From Lishizhenia tianjinensis (GTDB lineage: Bacteria; Bacteroidota; Bacteroidia; Flavobacteriales_D; Crocinitomicaceae), in the NCBI GenBank assembly GCA_945902115.1, contig CAMDLY010000013.1:1-53004 (forward strand): DNA of 53,004 bases, written 5' to 3'. Position numbers and translations under genes: made by a program. Below are positions 16,931-25,672 of this stretch, one piece after another. Positions within the stretch are counted from its first letter, which is position 1; each line of letters opens with the position of its first letter. The notes under the pieces were generated by a model. That model had not been told where the DNA came from, searched no databases, and worked only from the letters and a program-made list of their open reading frames with translations.

Positions 16931-17059
16931 TGAAGATTGATGAAAGAAATTTAAAGTGTAAAGCTAAGTTTTATTAATTTAGTGTTACTTTGAAATGTTT
17001 AAACAATTCACGCAACTTTTCAACTGAAAAATAGGTCATTAAAAGAAACAAAATAAAAC

Positions 17060-17419
17060 ATGGAAAAAATTATCTTTTTGGCACTATTATTTTGTTGGCC
17101 CTTTTTGTCAGAGGCGCAGCAATATTCGCTAGAACTTGAAAAAAGTTATTCCAAAAAGGAGTTAAAACAAATGACACTAGAAGAATTATCTCTGTTGGAA
17201 TATGCGTTAAGTTCTGCGCTCTATACAACAGCGTTACCGGATAAGAATTATTCAGCGTTTAAAAGTATTACAGTGCTACCCTCTATAAAGAAATTTACAG
17301 ATGCCTCCTTACGCATAGAAAATCAAAATCAATATTTTATCATTACTGGAACAGACAAAATGCTTGTAGTTAAGTCTAAGTATGTGCTTCAGAACGAATT
17401 AAAAAACTTCAAAAAATGA
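17060..17419 (+). CDS. small secreted protein of unknown function
   Basis: The 119-residue protein has a signal peptide (MEKIIFLALLFCWPFLSEAQQ, cut near residue 20). The mature part starts with a charged helical segment (SKKELKQMTLEELSLLEYAL) and then has a few beta-like stretches (QYFIITG, KMLVVKS). No family is recognised. The stop codon overlaps the ATG of the CUB/P-domain cargo gene (ATGA), so the two are translationally coupled and the small protein may assist or accompany that cargo. This link is inferred from position only. Confidence 0.72.
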   Translation: MEKIIFLALLFCWPFLSEAQQYSLELEKSYSKKELKQMTLEELSLLEYALSSALYTTALPDKNYSAFKSITVLPSIKKFTDASLRIENQNQYFIITGTDKMLVVKSKYVLQNELKNFKK

Positions 17420-19872
17420 GGATATTTCTAACTCTGTTTTTGGCTGTAATTCTTCCCATGAGTTCATTCGGACAGACTGTAATAATGGGGGATACGGGTT
17501 TTCCTCAAGGGGGCCCTTTTATTGATTGCGCAACCTTTGGGGTCGCCGGAAATAATTTTTTCAGCCCTGTAGGATCAATATACCCTGCAAATTTTAACGA
17601 TACAACGGTGTTTTGCCCTGACCTTACCCTTGGAACAAAGGTCACCCTTACATTTGCAATAAATGCTGGCTTCTCCTTTGATGTAGACGGCTCTGATTCT
17701 ATTTATGTTTATGATGGCCCATCAACAAGTGCTCCGCTCTTGGGCGCACACAATTCGGTTACAGATCCTACGGGATTTGCTTACCAAGCTTCATGGGATA
17801 ATCCTTCAGGGTGTTTAACAGTCGTGTTTATATCCGACGACTATGATGAAGGCACAGGTTGGATTGCGAATGTTCAATGTGGCAATCAATTTCAACCGTT
17901 CGAAGCACACATGGAGGCTTATGTGAATGGTCAAGGCCCAAATGCACTAAATCCATTGGACACGGGTTATGTGGATGTTTGCTTTGGTGATAGTATCTTG
18001 TTTGTTGCAAAACCATTATTCCCAAATTCATTTGAAACCACTGGATATGGTTATTCGCAGAACAGCAACACTAACATAGATTTTGATTGGGAAATAACCG
18101 ACGGCGGTACCTATCCACAAAACGATTCTATTTGGTTTACCCCACCTGCAAGAGCGGGGTATTTGGTTGATTTGAAAGTTACAGATCAATTTCCTTTATC
18201 GGAACGTGTACGATGTAAAGTGCGTGTATCTTTGTTACCCATATTTGCAGGTACTGGTCCTTTAGAAGATTCTGTCTGTCTTGGGTTAAATACTATTTTG
18301 ATAGGGGGTGTTACGAGTCAGGATACAGTGGGGATCGATATTCCTGGCGGATCCTTTGAACTTGGCGGTAATTTCGCGGGATTAACTTACCTGCCCGACG
18401 GCTCAGGGCAACAATATACAGCTCCGATTAACATTTCTGGATTTCCAAGTGGAGCGACAATTACAAATGACCAAGATTTGAATCAAGTATGCATTACGAT
18501 GGAGCATTCCTATTTGGGGGATTTAGAAATTTGGCTTCAATGTCCATCAGGGCAAATTGTTCCTTTGGTTAATTCTTATGGAGCTGGTGCTATTCCAGGC
18601 GGAAATAGTGGTGGTGGAACCTATTTAGGTCATCCAATTGATGATTCTGGAGGCGGAGGCCCAGGAGAAGGCTGGGAATATTGTTTTAGCTCTGTGTTTA
18701 ACACCATTAATGGTTCCATGACACAGAACCTTAATAATACGATTTTTGTACCTAATCAACCCCCACTCACCGCAGGAAACTCGATGGACCCGAGCGACAC
18801 CTATCAACCCGAAACCGCTTTTAGCAGTTTTGCGGGTTGTCCAATTAACGGTGTTTGGACCATATATGTTCAGGATAATTTAGGGATAGACGATGGTTAT
18901 ATTTTTGAATGGGGATTGTATTTTGACGCGGCATTCTTCCCTGGATTGGGGAGTTATAACACTTATGCAGACACATCATGGTGGTCCTATGACCCAACTA
19001 TTATATCTGGACAAAACGACACATTAATTGTTGTTCAACCAAATCAGACAGGGGTGTACCCATACACTTTTAATATGATTGATAACTTCGGTTGTCAATA
19101 TGATACAACGGTAAATTTCATTGTATTACCGCTAGCTCAGATATTTGAAGACACCTTGGCGTGTGACTTACAATTCTGGGTTGAAGGGACAACAGCTTTC
19201 AATGGTGGTGTATGGTCGGCACTTGATACAAACATCACGTTTTCAAATGTAAACATCAACAATCCAACTATTTATTCGTCAACGGCGGGGGTATTCCCTG
19301 TTGTTTTCACCGATAACCAATGTAATTATTCCGATACTTCATACATTGAATTCCCCCCCTTTATTTCGTTGTTAATGCCCGATACGATCGTATGTCAAGG
19401 AGGTGGATTTACCATCAACCCTTTTTATGCGAATGGAGGCACTATCCAACCGGGCTACTCCCCACCTATTAATTGGGTTTGGGATAATGGGAATCCGACA
19501 ACAGAAAGGGAGGTCACAACTAGCGGGAACTTCGTTTTCACCATTAATAATGCTTGTTATTCAAAGTCAGATACCACCACATTGGGGTATAAGCCGTGTG
19601 ATTTAGATGCGCCAAATGTGATCACTGTAAACGAAGATGGCACGAATGAACTATTCCAGGTGGATTATGCAGGACTTGCAGAATTTAATTGCGTAATTGT
19701 AAATCGATGGGGCAACAAGGTATATGAATATGATGATCCTGCAGGTGGTTGGGATGGCACTGCAAATGGCACTGCTGTGCCTGATGGAGTGTATTTTTAT
19801 AAAATTGTTGCAAGATTTGAAGGCGTTGAAGAGAAGCTAATAAAACATGGATTAATTCATGTAATTCGTTAA
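17416..19872 (+). CDS. secreted CUB / P-domain protein with T9SS type B sorting domain
   Basis: The 818-residue surface or secreted protein has a signal peptide (1-20), a CUB-like domain (about 38-155, DSIYVYDGPS and SGCLTVVF), a PKD/Ig-like segment (about 215-272), a proprotein-convertase P domain (about 335-505, ITMEHSYLGDLEIWL and GVWTIYVQDN), more Ig-like beta repeats (510-725) and a CHU_C gliding motility-associated C-terminal domain (about 735-818, VNRWGNKVYEY, GGWDGTA). That last domain is the type B signal for T9SS export, which generally needs a PorP/SprF partner such as the one at the left of the window. No protease catalytic triad is present, so CUB and P domains here are probably binding modules. 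It overlaps the small secreted protein gene by 4 bp. Confidence 0.9.
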   Translation: MRIFLTLFLAVILPMSSFGQTVIMGDTGFPQGGPFIDCATFGVAGNNFFSPVGSIYPANFNDTTVFCPDLTLGTKVTLTFAINAGFSFDVDGSDSIYVYDGPSTSAPLLGAHNSVTDPTGFAYQASWDNPSGCLTVVFISDDYDEGTGWIANVQCGNQFQPFEAHMEAYVNGQGPNALNPLDTGYVDVCFGDSILFVAKPLFPNSFETTGYGYSQNSNTNIDFDWEITDGGTYPQNDSIWFTPPARAGYLVDLKVTDQFPLSERVRCKVRVSLLPIFAGTGPLEDSVCLGLNTILIGGVTSQDTVGIDIPGGSFELGGNFAGLTYLPDGSGQQYTAPINISGFPSGATITNDQDLNQVCITMEHSYLGDLEIWLQCPSGQIVPLVNSYGAGAIPGGNSGGGTYLGHPIDDSGGGGPGEGWEYCFSSVFNTINGSMTQNLNNTIFVPNQPPLTAGNSMDPSDTYQPETAFSSFAGCPINGVWTIYVQDNLGIDDGYIFEWGLYFDAAFFPGLGSYNTYADTSWWSYDPTIISGQNDTLIVVQPNQTGVYPYTFNMIDNFGCQYDTTVNFIVLPLAQIFEDTLACDLQFWVEGTTAFNGGVWSALDTNITFSNVNINNPTIYSSTAGVFPVVFTDNQCNYSDTSYIEFPPFISLLMPDTIVCQGGGFTINPFYANGGTIQPGYSPPINWVWDNGNPTTEREVTTSGNFVFTINNACYSKSDTTTLGYKPCDLDAPNVITVNEDGTNELFQVDYAGLAEFNCVIVNRWGNKVYEYDDPAGGWDGTANGTAVPDGVYFYKIVARFEGVEEKLIKHGLIHVIR

Positions 19873-19881
19873 TTCTTGTGT

Positions 19882-19889
19882 TAATTTTG
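19882..19889 (+). promoter_or_regulatory. -7 box TAATTTTG before hutU
   Basis: It is an exact TAnnTTTG match 16 nt before the ATG. A short inverted repeat GCTG/CAGC (19889-19892 and 19898-19901) lies between box and start codon. Confidence 0.5.
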
Positions 19890-19905
19890 CTGTAAATCAG
19901 CAGCC

Positions 19906-21915
19906 ATGCCATTGAGTCAATTTCAAAAGGACATTTTACAAGGGATTCCAATAAATATCCCTGAAAAAAAAGAGTATGATTTATCCATAAATCATGCGCC
20001 AAAACGCAAGGAAATTTTAACCATTGAGGAAAAAAAACTGTCACTTAGAAACGCATTGCGTTATTTTCCTTCAAATCAACATGCTGAACTAGCCGAAGAT
20101 TTTCTTGATGAGTTATCAAGATATGGGAGAATTTATATGTTTCGTTACCGACCAGACTATAAAATGTATGCACGCCCCATACAAGAGTATCCGGGAAATT
20201 CTGAGCAAGCTAAAGCCATTATGTTGATGATTCAAAATAATTTGGATTATGCTGTGGCGCAGCACCCTCATGAATTAATTACTTACGGCGGTAATGGTGC
20301 GGTATTTCAAAATTGGATACAATATCGTCTGACAATGAAATATTTGGCAGAAATGTCTAACGAGCAAACACTGGTGATGTACTCAGGACACCCGATGGGT
20401 TTATTCCCTTCACACAAAAATGCACCCAGGGTAGTAGTAACCAATGGGATGATGATCCCGAATTATTCAAAACCTGACGATTGGGAAAAATTTAATGCTT
20501 TAGGCGTTACACAATACGGGCAAATGACCGCGGGATCATATATGTATATTGGCCCACAAGGGATTGTTCACGGAACGACTATAACAGTCTTAAATGCTGT
20601 AAGAAGAATAGCAAAAGATAGATCTGACATACAAGGAAAACTTTTTGTTACAGCAGGTTTAGGTGGAATGTCTGGCGCTCAACCAAAAGCTGGAAATATT
20701 GCTGGGGTTATTTCTGTTACAGCGGAAGTTAATCCCAAAGCGGCGCATACACGCCACAGTCAGGGTTGGGTGGATGAACTTATTGATAGTATTCCTGAAT
20801 TGGTAAGCAGGGTGAAACTAGCAAAAAACAATAAAGAGGTTGTGTCAATTGCTTATTTAGGAAATGTCGTAGATATTTGGGAGGCTTTCTATGAACATGA
20901 TATTCTCATAGACCTTGGCTCAGACCAAACCTCTTTGCATAATCCGTGGTCTGGAGGATATTATCCGGCAGGTTTATCCTTCGAAGAGTCTAATATAATG
21001 ATGGCAGATAAGCCAGAGGAATTTAAAAAATATATACAATTGAGTTTAAAACGCCATGCAGAGGCGGTAAATAAACATACGGAGCGAGGGACATATTTTT
21101 TTGATTACGGAAATGCATTTCTGCTGGAGGCCTCGCGTGCAGGGGCAAATGTAATGGCACCGAATGGCATAGATTTTAAATACCCATCCTATATTCAAGA
21201 TATTCTCGGCCCAATGTGTTTTGATTTTGGATTTGGACCCTTTCGTTGGGTATGTGCTTCAGGAAAACCCGAGGATCTCATAATGACGGATGAAATCGCC
21301 TGCCGTGTTTTAGAGGATATGATGATAAGTAGCCCGGTTGAGATTCAGCAACAAATGGCGGATAATATTCAATGGATAAAGGGCGCTCAGGAGAATAAAT
21401 TAGTTGTTGGCTCTCAGGCAAGAATATTATATGCTGACGCCGAAGGGAGAATGAAAATTGCTCAAGCATTCAATGAGGCGATTTTACGTGGTGATATTGG
21501 TCCAATAGTCTTGGGAAGGGACCATCATGATGTTTCCGGAACCGACTCTCCGTACAGAGAAACATCTAATATTTACGACGGTTCTCGATTTACTGCAGAT
21601 ATGGCTATTCAGAATGTGATTGGCGATTCATTTCGCGGCGCAACATGGGTCTCCATTCATAACGGAGGCGGCGTTGGATGGGGGGAAGTAATCAACGGAG
21701 GATTTGGAATGTTGTTGGATGGTAGTAAAGAGTCAGATAGAAATCTTAAAATGATGTTGCATTGGGATGTTAATAATGGGGTAGCGAGAAGGAATTGGGC
21801 CAGAAACGAAAACGCTATTTTTGCGATTAAACGTGCCATGGAAGTCGAGCCGTCGTTACGCGTGACAATTCCGTATTTAGTAGATGATAAAACCCTTGAA
21901 TATTTGTTCAAATAA
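19906..21915 (+). CDS. hutU: urocanate hydratase
   Basis: This 669-residue cytosolic, NAD+-dependent enzyme hydrates urocanate to imidazolonepropionate, the second step of histidine breakdown. Family motifs are YGGNGAVFQNW (about 126-136), MYSGHPMGLFP, the NAD-binding AGLGGMSGAQPKAGNIAG (about 248-265) and the late conserved segment NGGGVGWGEVINGG. The length is that of the long form (about 660-680) found in Bacteroidetes and eukaryotes, versus about 555 in Bacillus and Pseudomonas. hutH, hutI and hutG are not in the window, so the pathway genes are scattered. A -7 box lies upstream and a strong hairpin starts at the stop codon, so hutU forms its own transcript. Confidence 0.97.
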   Translation: MPLSQFQKDILQGIPINIPEKKEYDLSINHAPKRKEILTIEEKKLSLRNALRYFPSNQHAELAEDFLDELSRYGRIYMFRYRPDYKMYARPIQEYPGNSEQAKAIMLMIQNNLDYAVAQHPHELITYGGNGAVFQNWIQYRLTMKYLAEMSNEQTLVMYSGHPMGLFPSHKNAPRVVVTNGMMIPNYSKPDDWEKFNALGVTQYGQMTAGSYMYIGPQGIVHGTTITVLNAVRRIAKDRSDIQGKLFVTAGLGGMSGAQPKAGNIAGVISVTAEVNPKAAHTRHSQGWVDELIDSIPELVSRVKLAKNNKEVVSIAYLGNVVDIWEAFYEHDILIDLGSDQTSLHNPWSGGYYPAGLSFEESNIMMADKPEEFKKYIQLSLKRHAEAVNKHTERGTYFFDYGNAFLLEASRAGANVMAPNGIDFKYPSYIQDILGPMCFDFGFGPFRWVCASGKPEDLIMTDEIACRVLEDMMISSPVEIQQQMADNIQWIKGAQENKLVVGSQARILYADAEGRMKIAQAFNEAILRGDIGPIVLGRDHHDVSGTDSPYRETSNIYDGSRFTADMAIQNVIGDSFRGATWVSIHNGGGVGWGEVINGGFGMLLDGSKESDRNLKMMLHWDVNNGVARRNWARNENAIFAIKRAMEVEPSLRVTIPYLVDDKTLEYLFK

Positions 21916-21939
21916 AAAAGTCGACCTAAGTCGACTTTT
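21916..21939. terminator. terminator hairpin at the end of hutU, possibly bidirectional
   Basis: AAAAGTCGAC and GTCGACTTTT form a perfect 10-bp stem with the loop CTAA. Runs of A and T on the two sides allow termination for hutU and for the convergent small gene. Confidence 0.88.
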
Positions 21940-21941
21940 AC

Positions 21942-21959
21942 CTAAACTAAACTAAACTA
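21942..21959. repeat. pentanucleotide repeat (CTAAA)n
   Basis: Three full copies of CTAAA and a part of a fourth lie in the 50-bp gap between hutU and the convergent gene, directly after the terminator. It is a short simple-sequence repeat of unknown meaning. Confidence 0.7.
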
Positions 21960-21965
21960 TGTCTT

Positions 21966-22307
21966 TTACTCGTTACTTGCTAAAATGGAATGATTTGCAA
22001 TGGTTACAGTTTTAGAGGCAACAATTTCGCCCCCGTTTCGAAAGTTTATAACGTACACTCCATCTTCGAGGCTATTCAAATGAATTTCTTTCGCGCCTGA
22101 AGTTGGCATAGTAGGAACAAACATATTCCCATCTAATCCAATTTCGATAGTTTCAAACTCATCTTCGTTCCAAGAAACAGTAACAGTGTGTTGTTCGTTT
22201 TCAGCAACTTGTATAGCTTGCGAGGGTAAAGACTCAATTGGTTGGTTAGCAATACTTGCGTTAGTAGCTGCGAAGATTAATATCAGGGAAAAAATTATTG
22301 TTTTCAT
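21966..22307 (-). CDS. small secreted beta-rich protein of unknown function
   Basis: The 113-residue protein has a signal peptide (MKTIIFSLILIFAATNASIANQ) and a mature part of about 90 residues made of short beta strands (HTVTVSWNED, EIGLDGNMFV, GVYVINFRNGGEIVASKTVTI). The end resembles the last strands of T9SS type A sorting domains (GVYVINF...GGEIVASKTV), but the cargo part and the final basic strand are missing. It may be a free beta-sandwich protein of the periplasm. I cannot assign a family. It ends 27 bp from the hutU terminator, which may also stop its transcription. Confidence 0.7.
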   Translation of the reverse strand: MKTIIFSLILIFAATNASIANQPIESLPSQAIQVAENEQHTVTVSWNEDEFETIEIGLDGNMFVPTMPTSGAKEIHLNSLEDGVYVINFRNGGEIVASKTVTIANHSILASNE

Positions 22308-22426
22308 TTTTTTGTTTTAATTATGAAACAAAGTTGTGTGGAATTTTAGCATCTTCAAAGAAAACAATACGAGAGGAATGAATTTTACACAATCTCTTAC
22401 AGAGGGAATTACGTGTTTTTACTTAA

Positions 22427-23104
22427 TCAACAGAGTAACTGCTCAAAAAATGCTGCAAATTTTTTCGACGAATGCACAAAATGAAGTTCTAAAATCCAGT
22501 GCCTCTCTTCCATTTTTTCGTTAAGAGAGAAAATATTCAATTCATTTGCAGGATGTATATATAACCCGAAGTCTCCGGGTTCTAAACTCTCGTGAGGATA
22601 TTTTCCAATTAAATGTCCCGCGATACCACCGCCAAAAGAGTATCCATAACTATTGGCAACTTTTATACAATGTTCAAACAAGCTATTACTTTTTAAACAG
22701 TTTCCTAACTCTTTTTGTACCTTCACCCAGCGTTGGATATCATACCATGCGTTTTCGATATTTAGACACAGAGTGACCTTTTCAGGGTCCCCTCCAATAA
22801 CATAAGACCTTCCAAAATCTGCTTCAAAGTCGTCAATTAATGGCCCAAAATCAAGAAAAACCATATCATCTTCCTTGATTATTATATCTTCAGGATTTTC
22901 TTTATACGGGGCCAATGTATTAAGTCCGGCTCTCACTATTCGTTTATGCCAATACTTGTTTATGCCAAACATTTCTTTTGCTAAACAATAAATCTCTTCA
23001 TTGACTTGCGATTCGAACTTATTGGGTAAAATGATACCACGAGTTTTTATCTCATGAAAGAGTTCTTCTGCCTTTTGTTCTGCTTTTTTGAGATGGTCTA
23101 GCAT
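22427..23104 (-). CDS. M24 family metallopeptidase-like protein, single domain
   Basis: The 225-residue protein shows the pita-bread fold motifs of M24 enzymes (methionine aminopeptidase, Xaa-Pro peptidase). Candidate metal ligands are Asp85 (MVFLDFGP), Asp96 (FEADFGR), His164 (IAGHLIG), Glu206 (WILELHF) and Glu221. The two Asp are 11 residues apart, as expected. It lacks the N-terminal creatinase domain of Xaa-Pro peptidases and is shorter than methionine aminopeptidases (about 250), so substrate is uncertain; a role in hydrolysis of Xaa-Pro dipeptides or another small amide is possible. There is no signal peptide. It lies alone, cut off from the upstream protease gene by a strong terminator. 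Confidence 0.8.
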   Translation of the reverse strand: MLDHLKKAEQKAEELFHEIKTRGIILPNKFESQVNEEIYCLAKEMFGINKYWHKRIVRAGLNTLAPYKENPEDIIIKEDDMVFLDFGPLIDDFEADFGRSYVIGGDPEKVTLCLNIENAWYDIQRWVKVQKELGNCLKSNSLFEHCIKVANSYGYSFGGGIAGHLIGKYPHESLEPGDFGLYIHPANELNIFSLNEKMEERHWILELHFVHSSKKFAAFFEQLLC

Positions 23105-23125
23105 TCCTTCAGTATTAGAGTAATA

Positions 23126-23156
23126 AAAAAGGCCATCTGTTTTGAGACGGCCTTTT
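23126..23156 (-). terminator. terminator of the secreted protease gene
   Basis: AAAAAGGCC and GGCCTTTTT form a 9-bp stem that continues, past one A-C mismatch, with TCT/AGA around a GTTTTG loop. On the minus strand a run of T follows. Confidence 0.92.
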
Positions 23157-23174
23157 TAGTCATTCATTAATGGG

Positions 23175-25613
23175 TTATTTTTTAAGAATTCTTCTTGTAA
23201 TTGATGAGTTATTTCCAGAAACAACTACATGGTAAAGGCCACTTGCCAAGTTACTCATATCAAGCGTAGTAGAAGTGTTTTCAACATTCTTTATGCTTTT
23301 CACTATTTTACCCGTAATATCTAATAACGTTATTTCAGTTACTTGCTCAGTTACCGCCGATAAATCTACTATCAACTCGTTCTCAAAAGGATTTGGATAA
23401 ATACTTGCATATGTCAAGGTACTTTCTTCAATTCCAACACCTCCAGCTGCAGTAATATTTACAGTATAGTCTTCTGTTTCACCATAAGTGGCCACCGCAC
23501 ATGGATCAATTGGCGCTCCGCTTTCAGCAACGACAGAATAAGAAATTCTGACGCGCATTCTTACTGAACCAGTAATTGCTGTTGTTGGAACAGTGAATGT
23601 TAATTGATTACTCCAGCCTGTAGCCACTAAAACATAACCAATGCGTTCAGCAGATGAAAATGTAAAATCATTATTAAAATCGATCCAAACAGCAATTTCA
23701 TCATTTGTGTATGCTTGTCCAATAGTTGCTCCAACCGCTGGAGTTACAGTTACTGAATATTGCATTCCTTTGGTTAGAGATGTTGATGAATTGAGGTATG
23801 CCGCATACCCACCTGATGTACAGGCGGTAGTATTGTTTATGGTATTCAAAGTAACATTTTGAATATACTCATCGCAAGTACTTGTAACGGATGGCGTACA
23901 TGGCCCAGTCGCTTGAGCAACAATTATATAATTGTTTTTTGTTTCTCCGTCTGAACCTTGAGCATTTGATGCTGTGAGTGTTACAGTATATTGACCCACT
24001 GTATTGAAAGTAATCTGTGGATTTTGAGAGGAAGCCGTTGTTCCACCCGCATAAGCCCATCCCGTAGCTGGTACAATAGCCCATGCCCAAGATGTAGGAA
24101 TTCCAGTAGATTGATCTGTAAATGAAACAGTCGTTGCTGGTGTGACATTAGTTTGATTCGCTGTAAAGTTAGCTACTGGAGCAACAGGTGTTGTCGGTGT
24201 ACATGGGTTGCTAGAGCCCGCCAACGTTAGCACACCAGAATTTGATGGATCCAACCAAGGCTTTAATTGTTGGTTTGTTGCAGTTCCGTTTGATGTCCAA
24301 TGGTATGACATTTTGCCGTAATAATCTGGCGAAGTAGGTGTGTTGCAAAAAGAACCACCTCCTGTCAATGTTCCAACAATATATCCTTGACTCAAATTAA
24401 ATAAGGGGGAACCCGAAGAACCACCCTCTGTAACCCCATGTCCATTAGAGTTGGAAGTCCATGACAATCTCCAATGTGATTGTAATCCATTGCCATTCCA
24501 CCCCGCTGATACTGTGTTGCCGGTGAATGTTGAGATTTTCTTAATGTCTCCTGCTGGATGATGGATACCTGCTCCACCGGCAGTGGCTGTTGTATTGGCA
24601 TTCCACCCATTCCAATAGGCATTGAAGTTAGCTGATTTCAAAGAAGTAATTGTTGCTGCCTCGTTAGCAGCGGTTCCCAGTTGCACCAGAAGAAAATCTG
24701 ATCCGCTGTCTCCACCACCATCTCCAGAATCGGCTTTTTTCACGCATCCCGTGATAAAATAATCGTCTAGGGTTCCAGCGGTGGAAGGGTTGGTACAATT
24801 TGGAGACTCATACCTAAAGTAAAATTTCCATTGCGTAAGGTTTGCCGTGGTTGCCGAAACTCCGCAGTGGAGGGCGGTTAAAAAATACGGCCTGCAGTTA
24901 AGGGCTGCATTGTTAATTAAAGACCCAGTACACCAACCTCCAGAATTTCCTTCAACAACATAAATCCTGGCGACACCTCTTTTTTCGTCTTGCCAAGAAT
25001 CACCAACAGGGGTGCAATTTACGTTGACCTCACAACTCTCGGATTCGTTAATTTTCGGAACATTTGGGTTGCCTGTAGAACGGTAGTTGTATATAACTCT
25101 ATCAATCCAAATTTCAGATGACATCACTTCTTTAGGCTCATGCAATGTTATTATCAAATCATCACCAAAGCATAAGGCGGCATGTTGTCTTCCATGGTCT
25201 TCAACATCTGCTGTTGTCATCGGTTTGTGAACAAGCTTTCCATTAAGGTCGCGAATTGTTAATGTGGAGCCTCCGTAAAGTTTAAAAGTTTCAAACAAGA
25301 AACTTAAGGCCTCCGCACCTGTCGATTTAACACGCAATTGCCATTGGCGATCTCCATTGGGTAACATGGTCCAAGTTCCAGAATTGTTCGTTCTTATTTC
25401 TGCGGGCAGGGCAACACCAATCCTATATAATAACCCTTGGTTATCTCGTATCTTATCTTCTGCCAGCAAATCCTTAACGTTCGGTGTGGTTAGGGTCTTT
25501 GTGTCGACATTCGCATCAATATAGAACTTTTTGGTTATTGGTTCTAGTTGTTGGGCATTTATTGTAGTTGAAACTGACAATAAAATACAAAAGGATAGTA
25601 GTAGTAGTCTCAT
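23175..25613 (-). CDS. secreted trypsin-like (lysyl endopeptidase-type) serine protease, T9SS type A
   Basis: The 812-residue protein has a signal peptide (1-21), a propeptide-like region (22-195), an S1-type protease domain (about 198-460), a PKD domain (about 480-567), a GEVED domain (about 575-722, with IDFNNDF and YGETEDYTV) and a T9SS type A sorting domain (735-812, YPNPFEN and a basic end). The triad is visible: His249 in TALHCG, Asp306 in GSDFLLVQL and Ser400 in GGSSGSP. The arrangement resembles Achromobacter-type lysyl endopeptidases; cleavage after lysine is inferred from family resemblance only. Several Cys pairs suggest disulfides. It is a single gene with its own -7 box and terminator, and would act outside the cell in protein breakdown. 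Confidence 0.92.
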   Translation of the reverse strand: MRLLLLSFCILLSVSTTINAQQLEPITKKFYIDANVDTKTLTTPNVKDLLAEDKIRDNQGLLYRIGVALPAEIRTNNSGTWTMLPNGDRQWQLRVKSTGAEALSFLFETFKLYGGSTLTIRDLNGKLVHKPMTTADVEDHGRQHAALCFGDDLIITLHEPKEVMSSEIWIDRVIYNYRSTGNPNVPKINESESCEVNVNCTPVGDSWQDEKRGVARIYVVEGNSGGWCTGSLINNAALNCRPYFLTALHCGVSATTANLTQWKFYFRYESPNCTNPSTAGTLDDYFITGCVKKADSGDGGGDSGSDFLLVQLGTAANEAATITSLKSANFNAYWNGWNANTTATAGGAGIHHPAGDIKKISTFTGNTVSAGWNGNGLQSHWRLSWTSNSNGHGVTEGGSSGSPLFNLSQGYIVGTLTGGGSFCNTPTSPDYYGKMSYHWTSNGTATNQQLKPWLDPSNSGVLTLAGSSNPCTPTTPVAPVANFTANQTNVTPATTVSFTDQSTGIPTSWAWAIVPATGWAYAGGTTASSQNPQITFNTVGQYTVTLTASNAQGSDGETKNNYIIVAQATGPCTPSVTSTCDEYIQNVTLNTINNTTACTSGGYAAYLNSSTSLTKGMQYSVTVTPAVGATIGQAYTNDEIAVWIDFNNDFTFSSAERIGYVLVATGWSNQLTFTVPTTAITGSVRMRVRISYSVVAESGAPIDPCAVATYGETEDYTVNITAAGGVGIEESTLTYASIYPNPFENELIVDLSAVTEQVTEITLLDITGKIVKSIKNVENTSTTLDMSNLASGLYHVVVSGNNSSITRRILKK

Positions 25614-25639
25614 AGTTTAATTGCTTTTGGTTAACTTCA

Positions 25640-25647
25640 CAAATATA
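25640..25647 (-). promoter_or_regulatory. -7 box TATATTTG before the secreted protease gene
   Basis: It matches TAnnTTTG on the minus strand, 26 nt before the ATG. It lies in the 59-bp divergent gap shared with the response regulator gene. Confidence 0.5.
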
Positions 25648-25672
25648 AACTATCTCTTTTAAAAAAAGAAGT

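Noticed and set aside
17416..19872. P-domain protein as a subtilisin-like protease
   Set aside because: The P domain is present but no Asp-His-Ser catalytic domain accompanies it.
22336..22524. Open frame of 62 codons at the end of the M24 gene
   Set aside because: It overlaps the confident M24 coding region and shows no promoter or family resemblance.
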